In this document: in pieces, positions 9,706-17,156 of the stretch
How positions within the stretch are numbered: position 1 is the first letter of the stretch
How the letters are laid out: each line of letters opens with the position of its first letter
From: Bacillota bacterium
Lineage (GTDB): Bacteria > Bacillota > UBA5301 > Bu52
Assembly (NCBI GenBank): GCA_014896355.1
Contig: JADBKO010000006.1
Coordinates: 1-64,000 of the forward strand
Direction: 5' to 3'
DNA length: 64,000 bases
Position numbers and translations under genes: made by a program
The notes under the pieces: generated by a model
What the model was told of the DNA's origin: nothing
The model's input: the letters and a program-made list of their open reading frames with translations, nothing else
Database searches by the model: none

Positions 9706-10767
9706 TCAGACTGTGGCCAACTGGCTCTTCAGGAAATCGATGACCCGTACCGGGAAGGGATCGATTCCATACATGATGGCCAGATAATAGGTGGTGAAGT
9801 CACCCACGTAAACCAGGGACAGCAGCCGTGCCAAAGGCGAGGTGCCCACGGACCAGACCTCGTTGATCCCGGCCACATGCGGACGCATGATCTGAGCCGT
9901 CACGTCCATGCGTTTGCTGATTTTAACGGAATCTTCCCGGTCCCGCAGAAGCACGACCTGCACCTCTTGCGTCAGACGCTCCGGCGCCTCCCAGCCCACG
10001 GTCTCATTGTGGTTCAGCTCCGGGAAAGCGTTCCAGAAGCCCAGGGCTTTGGCGTTTTCATTCAGCTGGGTTTTCCAGCGCATGGCCGCCACGCCGCGCC
10101 ATTTCTCACCCCCGTACACCAGGGGGATCTTGCCGAAAAACAGCTCCGCCAGCTGCTTGGCCCGGTTCTGAGCCGTCGGCACCGCGGGCCCCAGTTCGTT
10201 GCGCTGGTCCTGCAGGACCTGGATGGCCTCGTCCACCCAGTTGCTGTGATCAGCCACCAGGCCCATGCGCCCCATCATCACAAAAAGTGGCACCATGGAA
10301 TAGCCCAAAGCTGCCCGGGGCGGCAACCCCGCCGGGATGAGGCACAGAGGAACGCCGTCCCGTTTGGCCCGCTCCGCCAGCTTTCCGCCGGTGGTGATGG
10401 CCACCACTTGCGCCCCCCGCTGGCGGGCTGCATCATATCCGGAGAGGGTTTCTTCCGTATTGCCGGAGTAGCTGGACGCCACCACCAGCGTATCCTGGTT
10501 CACCCAGGCAGGCAGGTCATAATCCCGGTTCACCTGCATGGGAACCTTCAGCTCACCCTCCAGCAGGGAGCGGACCAGATCCCCGCCGATGGCGGACCCA
10601 CCCATCCCCAGCACCACGGCGTTGCGGGGCTTGAACTGGGCAGGCCAAGCCACCTTCTCTGCAATCTCCCGCGCCTCCTGGCACTGCTCCGGCAGCCGGA
10701 AGATCAACTCTCCCATTCCCTGGGGATCTCCGGCCCGCAAAGTCTCCATATTATCCAACTTGCTCAA
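9706..10767 (-). CDS. Bifunctional phosphoglucose/phosphomannose isomerase (SIS domain)
   Basis: NAVVLGMGGSAIGGDL, VASSYSGNTEETLSGY, LNENAKALGFWNAFPELNHNETVGWE signature. Start inferred as TTG 10767 with AAAGGAAGG Shine-Dalgarno. Confidence 0.88.
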   Translation of the reverse strand: MSKLDNMETLRAGDPQGMGELIFRLPEQCQEAREIAEKVAWPAQFKPRNAVVLGMGGSAIGGDLVRSLLEGELKVPMQVNRDYDLPAWVNQDTLVVASSYSGNTEETLSGYDAARQRGAQVVAITTGGKLAERAKRDGVPLCLIPAGLPPRAALGYSMVPLFVMMGRMGLVADHSNWVDEAIQVLQDQRNELGPAVPTAQNRAKQLAELFFGKIPLVYGGEKWRGVAAMRWKTQLNENAKALGFWNAFPELNHNETVGWEAPERLTQEVQVVLLRDREDSVKISKRMDVTAQIMRPHVAGINEVWSVGTSPLARLLSLVYVGDFTTYYLAIMYGIDPFPVRVIDFLKSQLATV

Positions 10768-10857
10768 CGCCAGTTCCTTCCTTTCACTGGGATGCGCCAC
10801 CGCCTCCCGTAATTTCGCGGCACGTCCTAGTTTTCCTCCCTGGCTACAGGCACAAAA

Positions 10858-10886
10858 CAACGGCCGGGGAAAACCCCCAGCCGTTG
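10858..10886 (-). terminator. Rho-independent terminator downstream of the 10971-12230 gene
   Basis: Minus strand CAACGGCTGGGG-GTTTT-CCCCGGCCGTTG-TTTT: stable stem followed by T-run (AAAA at 10854-10857 on plus). Confidence 0.75.
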
Positions 10887-10914
10887 CTGCCCCTGGTTGA
10901 TCCGCAACCGGCTG

Positions 10915-10953
10915 CGCCGGCCGCCCGGGCTTTGTGGGCCCGGGCGGCCGGCG
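10915..10953. terminator. Perfect 16-bp GC hairpin between the OMP-like gene and the intrinsic terminator
   Basis: CGCCGGCCGCCCGGGC-tttgtgg-... GCCCGGGCGGCCGGCG, 16/16 pairing, no U-tract. Confidence 0.5.
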
Positions 10954-10970
10954 CTGGCCTTACCGGCGTC

Positions 10971-12230
10971 TCAGAACGTCATCTTCAGGCCGGCGCTGGC
11001 GCTGGCCGTCCCATTCGCATAGTTCAGGCCGAAGTCCATGCCGTTGGGGGCGGTGTAGTCCGCGCCGATGCTGTAGCTGGTGACGCGCTGAGTGTTGAAC
11101 TGCAGGTCGCCGCTGAACTTGATGTTGGGCAGCTGCGGGATCACGTTGAGGGTGGTGTCCGCAGACAGCTCGTTCGTCAGCGCCTGGTTCTCATAGGTGC
11201 CCGTGTACTTGCCGTTGATGGCCAGGCCCGCCACGTTCACCGTGGTGCCGAGAGAGCCCACGATCTTGTGGAGTTCCAGACTCTGATCATAGGAGGCCGT
11301 CACCGGCAAGCCCATGATCTGCGTCTCGGCGCCCAGGCTGAAGCCCAGGTCCGTGGCGGGGCGGGTGTCATCGGTGGCCGCGTAGTACGGTTTGAAGTCC
11401 TTCGAGCCCTGGCCCCGCACACCAGCGGTCAGCTTCACATTGGGAAGGGTGGTCACGGTAGCGTCCAGACGGGCGCCCCAGTGATCCGCCGGAGCTGCCT
11501 GGAAGTTCTCATCGCCGGCCACCAGGCCCTTGAGTTCCACACCCGGCAGCACGGTGGCGGTGGCGCCTGCATCCCAAGCATACTTCCCGGCATTGTTGAT
11601 AACAGTGCCGTTCAGGCCAATGCCTGCCACGTTGGCCTTGGCAGCCACGCCCATCACGCGGGCGGTGGTGGAAGGCCAGGTGTAGAACAGGTCAGCCGAT
11701 ACGGGGCCAACGGGGACGCCTTCCACCATGACCGCCTTCTGGGTGCCCAGAGCGGCCACCAGAGGATCCTTGCTGATCTCCACGTCGCCGATGCTGGTGG
11801 TCAGGACCGGCCCACCCATCCAGAAGGAGCCCACGGTCTGCAGATACGCCTGGTCAATACGGAGGCCACCCATGATCGGTTGGCCGTTCGCATCGTTTTT
11901 CTGACCGTTGTTGGGCTCCGTCACCGGGGTCAGGCCGGCGAAGTTCGTGCCGTCCGGCAAACCGTCGCCGTTGGCGTCGTCCATGCCGATGGTCCACGGA
12001 GAAAGCTTCAGGACCGCCTTGACCTGCTGGTTGGCAATCTCGGTGCCCAGGCCCAGGCTGAGCCAGCCCAGGCTGTTGTACTTGGCAGGCTGCTGGCCAG
12101 CGTTGAGCTGCTGGCTGACGCTGAACTGGGTGCCCATTTCGCCGCTGATGGTCACGTTGGACGCTGCCAAAGCAGCGCCGCTCAGTGCCAGGACGAGGGC
12201 CGCAGATAGCGCGATTGCCCACTTCTTCAT
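10971..12230 (-). CDS. Putative outer-membrane beta-barrel/porin-like protein
   Basis: Signal peptide MKKWAIALSAALVLALSGAALAAS; alternating Gly/aromatic strands; terminal ...GLKMTF with C-terminal Phe; SD AAGGGGGA before ATG. Confidence 0.65.
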   Translation of the reverse strand: MKKWAIALSAALVLALSGAALAASNVTISGEMGTQFSVSQQLNAGQQPAKYNSLGWLSLGLGTEIANQQVKAVLKLSPWTIGMDDANGDGLPDGTNFAGLTPVTEPNNGQKNDANGQPIMGGLRIDQAYLQTVGSFWMGGPVLTTSIGDVEISKDPLVAALGTQKAVMVEGVPVGPVSADLFYTWPSTTARVMGVAAKANVAGIGLNGTVINNAGKYAWDAGATATVLPGVELKGLVAGDENFQAAPADHWGARLDATVTTLPNVKLTAGVRGQGSKDFKPYYAATDDTRPATDLGFSLGAETQIMGLPVTASYDQSLELHKIVGSLGTTVNVAGLAINGKYTGTYENQALTNELSADTTLNVIPQLPNIKFSGDLQFNTQRVTSYSIGADYTAPNGMDFGLNYANGTASASAGLKMTF

Positions 12231-12891
12231 ACTGTGAATGTCCCCCTTAGTTGTTGCGATGCGTTGTGCATTGTTGAACCGTGTTTGCTATGAAGAGATG
12301 TTGCGAATAATCGCTTCGTGCAGTGCTGCCTCTGGGGAACCGGGTAGTTTCCAGGTTGCCTGCCCTTTTCCCCTGTTGCGTCTCTTGCTGCGATGTATTA
12401 CCACTCCCGCAGTCTCCGGGGTCTGCTGGGGGAGGCACCTCCTTCCGCACCCCGCTGCAGGATGTGATAACCGAGATGGGCCTGCTGCAACCGAGTGCTG
12501 CCAACGAGCTATTCCGCTGTCAAGGTACAGCCCGGCTGCGCCGGCTGGCAACGGCGGAAAAGGCGGCGTAGGGGCGGTCTCCAGATCTTTTCCTGGAAAT
12601 CAATGTCACGTAACTTGTAACATGACCGCTCCAACGTGGCCCTTGCCGCCGTTGTTCGCTGCTATATTTCTCGGCGCTTTGTGTCATTCCTGCCGGGGTT
12701 GTGTTACAACTTCTACCAAACCAGGAAATCAGGAGGGTATAGATTGGAACAGAAGGTTATCTGTAGCTTGAAATGGAAGGTTATGGGACCCGGACTAAAT
12801 TTCGTGGTCCGCCTCACCTCCGCCGCAGGCGGAATCGAGGCCCGCTCCCCCCGGTGGCGCCCAGCAGCTTCTCGACGCAGCCGCCGGGGCC

Positions 12892-13746
12892 TCAGCCCAG
12901 GATGTACTTTTCCACTGCCTCCGCCACCCCGTCGTGGTCATGATCCCCCGTGACCCGGCCTACGGCCTCCTGAACCGCCGCCGGCGCGTTCCCCATGGCC
13001 ACGCCGAGGCCGGCGTAGCGCAACATCTCCATATCGTTGTAGCTGTCGCCCAGGGCCATGACCTGTTCGGGCTGCAGCCCCAGGGTCCCTGCCAGCCACG
13101 CCAGGGCCTCCCCTTTGTCTACGCCCGCGCTCATCATTTCCACAAAACGGGACTTGGACCCCGTCACGTGGGCGGCGCCACCGGCGACCTCCTGGAAAAA
13201 GCGCCGCCAGAACGGCGCCTTCCCTTCCGGCACCACGCACAAGAGCTTATCCGGGTCCTGGCCCCGGGCCTTCAGGCAGGCAGCCACGTCCCCCACGACC
13301 TGGGCCTTGACGCCGGCCACCCGCTCATAGTAGCGGACCGCCTCGCCCTCCTCCGCCACCAGAAGATCGTCATGGATGTAGGCATGAATGTCGATGGAGC
13401 GCCGCTGAGCCTCACGCACCAGCTTCAGCGCCAAAGGCAGGGGCAGGGGCCGGCGCCGCAGAATCCTGCCGTCCCCCACCCCGCGTACCGTGGCCCCGTT
13501 ATAGCAGATCATGGGCCCGTCCAGACCCAGCAACCGGGCGAACGGCAGCGCGGAGATGAACATGCGGCCGGTGGCCAAAACCACCTGCACCCCCCGCTCC
13601 CGGGCCCGCCGTAAAGCCTGCTGGGACCGGGGGGAAATCCGCAGATCCGACGTCAGTAGTGTATCATCCAAATCTACAGCCAAAAGGCGGATGGGCTGTT
13701 CCCATCCGCCTGGAATGCGTTCCATCCCGGCCTGCCATGACTGCAC
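12892..13746 (-). CDS. Cof-type HAD-IIB family hydrolase
   Basis: LLAVDLDDTLLTSDLRISPRS, VLATGRMF, DKGEALAWLAGTLGLQPEQVMALGDSYNDMEMLRYAGLGVAMGNAP. Confidence 0.94.
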   Translation of the reverse strand: MQSWQAGMERIPGGWEQPIRLLAVDLDDTLLTSDLRISPRSQQALRRARERGVQVVLATGRMFISALPFARLLGLDGPMICYNGATVRGVGDGRILRRRPLPLPLALKLVREAQRRSIDIHAYIHDDLLVAEEGEAVRYYERVAGVKAQVVGDVAACLKARGQDPDKLLCVVPEGKAPFWRRFFQEVAGGAAHVTGSKSRFVEMMSAGVDKGEALAWLAGTLGLQPEQVMALGDSYNDMEMLRYAGLGVAMGNAPAAVQEAVGRVTGDHDHDGVAEAVEKYILG

Positions 13747-13852
13747 GTTACGTATTCCTCCATGCGGCGGTCCGTCCCCGCCCAGCAGATCCCGTCCCCC
13801 GCCAGCGGGCTGTACCCCGGTAGCCGCCGCGCTTTGTCAACGCCCTTGCCGG

Positions 13853-14206
13853 CTAGCGTTCCTGGTCCCGGACCAGGGACGTCAGCACCGCACTGATGAT
13901 GGACAACAAAATGGATCCCCAGAACGCGGCCCAAAACCCCAGCACCTCGAAGCCCGGGGTTACCGCATCCACCATCAGGAGGATCAAGGCATTGAGCACA
14001 AACGTGAACAGCCCCAGGGTTAGAACATTGAGGGGCAGCGTCAAAAGCCGTAGCACCGGCCGGATCAAGGCATTGACGATGCCTAGGATAGCCGCTGCCA
14101 CCAGTGCTGCTCCAAAGCCTTCAATGCGGATGCCGTGGACAATCTGCGCCACCAACAAAAGTCCAAGAGCATTCGTCACCCAGCGGAAAATCAGCCCAGG
14201 TACCAT
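13853..14206 (-). CDS. Phage holin 4_2 family (YvlD-like) membrane protein
   Basis: MVPGLIFRWVTNALGLLLVAQIVHGIRIEGFGAALVAAAILGIVNALIRPVLRLLTLPLNVLTLGLFTFVLNALILLMVDAVTPGFEV: typical DUF360/holin_4_2. Confidence 0.88.
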   Translation of the reverse strand: MVPGLIFRWVTNALGLLLVAQIVHGIRIEGFGAALVAAAILGIVNALIRPVLRLLTLPLNVLTLGLFTFVLNALILLMVDAVTPGFEVLGFWAAFWGSILLSIISAVLTSLVRDQER

Positions 14207-14297
14207 CCTTGCTCCCCCGCTTCCTCGGGCAGGCTCTGGCCGGCCGGACGATCTCTCCAGCCAAACCGTTGACGGCCCCGGGAAACACGGCGCCGGC

Positions 14298-14501
14298 TCA
14301 GGCCGGGCCGTCCCCTTCGGGCACCACCAACCACCAAAGGACATAAAGCAGAATACCGACTCCGAAATGAAAAGTCAAGATGCTGAGCCCCGCCCAGGCC
14401 AACCGGATCCAGGTGGGGTCCACGCCTACATATTCGCCCAACCCGCCACAAACCCCTGCCAGCATGCGGTTCCGCCGGCTCCGGTAGAGGCGCCCTCGCA
14501 T
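14298..14501 (-). CDS. PspC domain protein (YvlC-like)
   Basis: MRGRLYRSRRNRMLAGVCGGLGEYVGVDPTWIRLAWAGLSILTFHFGVGILLYVLWWLVVPE: PspC signature. Confidence 0.92.
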   Translation of the reverse strand: MRGRLYRSRRNRMLAGVCGGLGEYVGVDPTWIRLAWAGLSILTFHFGVGILLYVLWWLVVPEGDGPA

Positions 14502-14692
14502 GTGCCTCTCCCCCTTCTGCCCTACGGCCGGTTTCATTGTACGTGAAGGTCCCGCGGGGCGTCAAACGGGGCCGGCGCCACCCCTCCGCGCCACGACCCC
14601 GTGTTCTATCTTTGTGTGCTGAACGGCGCCCTCCCGGGCCTGGGCCCGGCAACCGGGGACTCCAGGGCCCCCCGGCCTGCCGTTCGCGCGGG

Positions 14693-15058
14693 TCACTCCA
14701 CATAGATTTCGACCTTGGCCCCTTCCGCATCCACGTCCACGATCTTGCCCTCAGCCCCCTCCTGGATGGCTTTCAGGATATCGTCCAAATCCAGATTCTG
14801 CTCTTCCAGATTCTTCATGACCCCCTTAGGGATGAACTTGAAGGCCATGCGGGCCAGGGAGAGCGGAATGTTGACATTCACGCGGCTGTTTTCTCCGTCG
14901 TCCACCCGGATGCGAAGAAAATGGGCACGGGCATTGCTCTGGGCCGCCGGACGCTCCGCCGCGGGGGGTTCCAGCGTATCCAAAAGCCGCGCAGCCTCTT
15001 CCACCGAAACCTTGCCGTCTTTCAGCATCTCCAGAATCTGGCGACGTTCTTCTTCCAT
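14693..15058 (-). CDS. SHOCT-like domain protein (LiaX/YvlB N-terminal-like)
   Basis: MEEERRQILEMLKDGKVSVEEAARLLDTLE motif, followed by a small alpha/beta domain; position in cluster. Confidence 0.75.
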   Translation of the reverse strand: MEEERRQILEMLKDGKVSVEEAARLLDTLEPPAAERPAAQSNARAHFLRIRVDDGENSRVNVNIPLSLARMAFKFIPKGVMKNLEEQNLDLDDILKAIQEGAEGKIVDVDAEGAKVEIYVE

Positions 15059-15148
15059 CGTGGGTCGCCTCCCTTGCGCTTTGTTCTCTCTCCTGAGGCC
15101 CTCGCATTGCGTTGGCCTCGGCCTCAGTGCTCCAGATTGTTCCCCGCC

Positions 15149-16384
15149 TCACTCCCCAACGCTCACAGAGAGATCCCCGCTGGTGGTGCGGGCCGTGATC
15201 GTCAGCCCGCCACCAGCGCCCACCTGGCCCCGCCGGCGGCGCGAAGTGGCCTCCTCCACCTGGCCGTCCTGCGGAACCCACAGATCCCCCGAGGCGGTAC
15301 TCAGGTCGTAGGTGAAGGATGCGCCTACAGGCACGTGGATCCGGATGTCACCGCTGGTGGTGCTGGCGCTGATCTGGCCGGATTCCGCCCGCTCCAGGCG
15401 CAGCGTGATATCGCCGCTGCTGTCGCTGGCGGAGAGTACCTGCTGGGCCGCGCCTTCAACCCGGATGTCCCCGCTGACGGATCGCAGGTGTGCCTCCCGG
15501 CACTGCACTTGCCGCAGCCCCAAATCCCCGCTGAGGGTATATACGTCCAACTTTTGCCCGCGCACGTTTTCCACCGTGACGTCACCGGACTTGCACTCCA
15601 GAAGCAGATCTGTTTCGAAAGGGACATATACTTCCCAGTCACAGTCGCCGCGGATATGGTCCGGAGGATCCCCGGACCGGCCTGGATAGAGGGCCAACTC
15701 CATGGTGGACTGGTTTCCGGGCTGCGGGACAGCGGCGATCTGCCACTCCTCCGGTGCCGGCCCCAGCCAGCTCACGAACATGCCGCCACTACGGGCCGTC
15801 ACCTCTGCGTACGGTTTGTCCCAGCCCTGCACCCGGATATCGCCGCCCAGGGTGGAAATCCGCAGAGTTTTGCCGGCCATGTCCGGCAAAGTCTTATGCC
15901 AGGCGCCGCGGCCCCGGACCACCGTCCAGCTCCAGGCGGCGCCGGCGGCAGGGGCCCCAGGCCCGCTCCCGGACACCCCGTCCTGTTGGTCCATGGCGGG
16001 TTCCCTGCCGGATTTCAAGCCCGCCAGCGTTTCCTGGACCGCTTGCTCCACGATCTCGCCTATGCGGACGCCGATATCCGGAGTGAGCCGTTCCAGGCGC
16101 GAAAGGTCCTTGAGGCGCCGCAGCCCCCGCAGACTGGCGCGTAGCCCTCGCAGGCTGGCGCGCAGCTCCGCTGCCCGATCCAAAGGCTCCCGCGGGGACG
16201 CTTGCGGCGAAGACGGCGCGGCCGGCGCGGCCTCCGGCGGCTCGGCCAATGCGGCCTCCGGCGCCTGTACCGGTGGCTCCTCCGGTGGCGAGCCTTCCAG
16301 TGCGGCCAGCAGCTGTTCGGCTTCCTCGGGCGTCAGCCGCCCTTCCGCCACCATCTTGAGAATCAGAAGCCGTTCCTCATTCAT
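15149..16384 (-). CDS. DUF4097 beta-helix protein with SHOCT-like N-terminus (YvlB/LiaX-like)
   Basis: MNEERLLILKMVAEGRLTPEEAEQLLAALEG N-terminus; repeated TxSGDIxI/xxTxSGDLxVxx strands (CKSGDVTVENVRG, TLSGDLGLRQVQ, SVSGDIRVEGA, TTSGDIRIHVPV, TASGDLWVPQ, TTSGDLSVSVGE). Confidence 0.9.
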   Translation of the reverse strand: MNEERLLILKMVAEGRLTPEEAEQLLAALEGSPPEEPPVQAPEAALAEPPEAAPAAPSSPQASPREPLDRAAELRASLRGLRASLRGLRRLKDLSRLERLTPDIGVRIGEIVEQAVQETLAGLKSGREPAMDQQDGVSGSGPGAPAAGAAWSWTVVRGRGAWHKTLPDMAGKTLRISTLGGDIRVQGWDKPYAEVTARSGGMFVSWLGPAPEEWQIAAVPQPGNQSTMELALYPGRSGDPPDHIRGDCDWEVYVPFETDLLLECKSGDVTVENVRGQKLDVYTLSGDLGLRQVQCREAHLRSVSGDIRVEGAAQQVLSASDSSGDITLRLERAESGQISASTTSGDIRIHVPVGASFTYDLSTASGDLWVPQDGQVEEATSRRRRGQVGAGGGLTITARTTSGDLSVSVGE

Positions 16385-16402
16385 CCTCCCCCAGCCTCCC
16401 TT

Positions 16403-16792
16403 CTAGTGTTTCAGCTGCTTGAGGGCCTGTTCCGTATCGATCTCTCCGCGGCTCAAAGCCTCCAAAATGGCTTTGCGCCGCGCAGCTTGTGCTTCAGCGT
16501 CCTTGGCCTCGCTCTCCCGCTCCACCCGGTAACCTAAAGCCTCGATCACCTGGTCCAGGCGGCTGCGCACAGTAGGATAAGACATTCCCAGGACCCGCTC
16601 CACCTCTTTGATGTTCCCGCGGGAGGTCAGAAACACTTCCACAAAGCGCTGCTGCTCCCGATTGAGCTGGCAGAACCGGCAAGGCCGAAACTGCCCTTCA
16701 ATGGCTGTCCCACACTGTGTGCATCGCAGGCGCGTCACTTCCAGCGGCCCGTCACAAACGGGGCAGCGCCCCGGCGCCCCATACCGCGCCAT
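16403..16792 (-). CDS. DUF2089 family protein (zinc ribbon plus HTH)
   Basis: CPVCDGPLEVTRLRCTQCGTAIEGQF...CRFCQL...FVEVFLTSRGNIKEVERVLGMSYPTVRSRLDQVIEALGY. Confidence 0.9.
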   Translation of the reverse strand: MARYGAPGRCPVCDGPLEVTRLRCTQCGTAIEGQFRPCRFCQLNREQQRFVEVFLTSRGNIKEVERVLGMSYPTVRSRLDQVIEALGYRVERESEAKDAEAQAARRKAILEALSRGEIDTEQALKQLKH

Positions 16793-16809
16793 GGTTCAAC
16801 CTCCTCTCA

Positions 16810-16837
16810 AAGGGGGCCTCCTCGAACGCCCCCTTTC
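16810..16837 (-). promoter_or_regulatory. Perfect 9-bp leader hairpin immediately 5' of the DUF2089 Shine-Dalgarno
   Basis: Minus strand AAAGGGGGC-gttcgaggag-GCCCCCTTT, then GAGAGGAGG SD. Confidence 0.5.
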
Positions 16838-17035
16838 TCTTGAAAGGCCCGGCCGGTCATGCTGCTCCTGGATTTCAGGCTGGGGCTCCCCTCCAAACCC
16901 CGTCCGCCCATGTTCCCTCCAGGTGGCCCCGCGGGCCGCCTGTCCGAGGCGGCAGCCCGCCGGCCCGGAGAGGGACAAGCCATGTCTACTTAACATTCAT
17001 GCGGCAGCAGTGAATACGTTTGCCCCTTCGCCTTG

Positions 17036-17065
17036 ATGATAGCTCAGGGGCATCAATAATGTCAA
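17036..17065 (-). promoter_or_regulatory. Sigma-A-type promoter of the DUF2089-DUF4097-PspC cluster
   Basis: Minus strand TTGACA-N18-TATCAT. Confidence 0.65.
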
Positions 17066-17156
17066 TATGGATGTTAATATTTTTAAGCCGAGGCCCAAAT
17101 CTGTTTCAGGTGCGGGACAAATCAGCGGCACAAACGGGCTGGCGAACCGGCACCTT

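Noticed and set aside
12720-12953. Short plus-strand ORF starting TTG after AGGAGGG at ~12737
   Set aside because: Runs into Arg/Pro-rich antisense of the HAD gene; no family similarity, non-ATG start.
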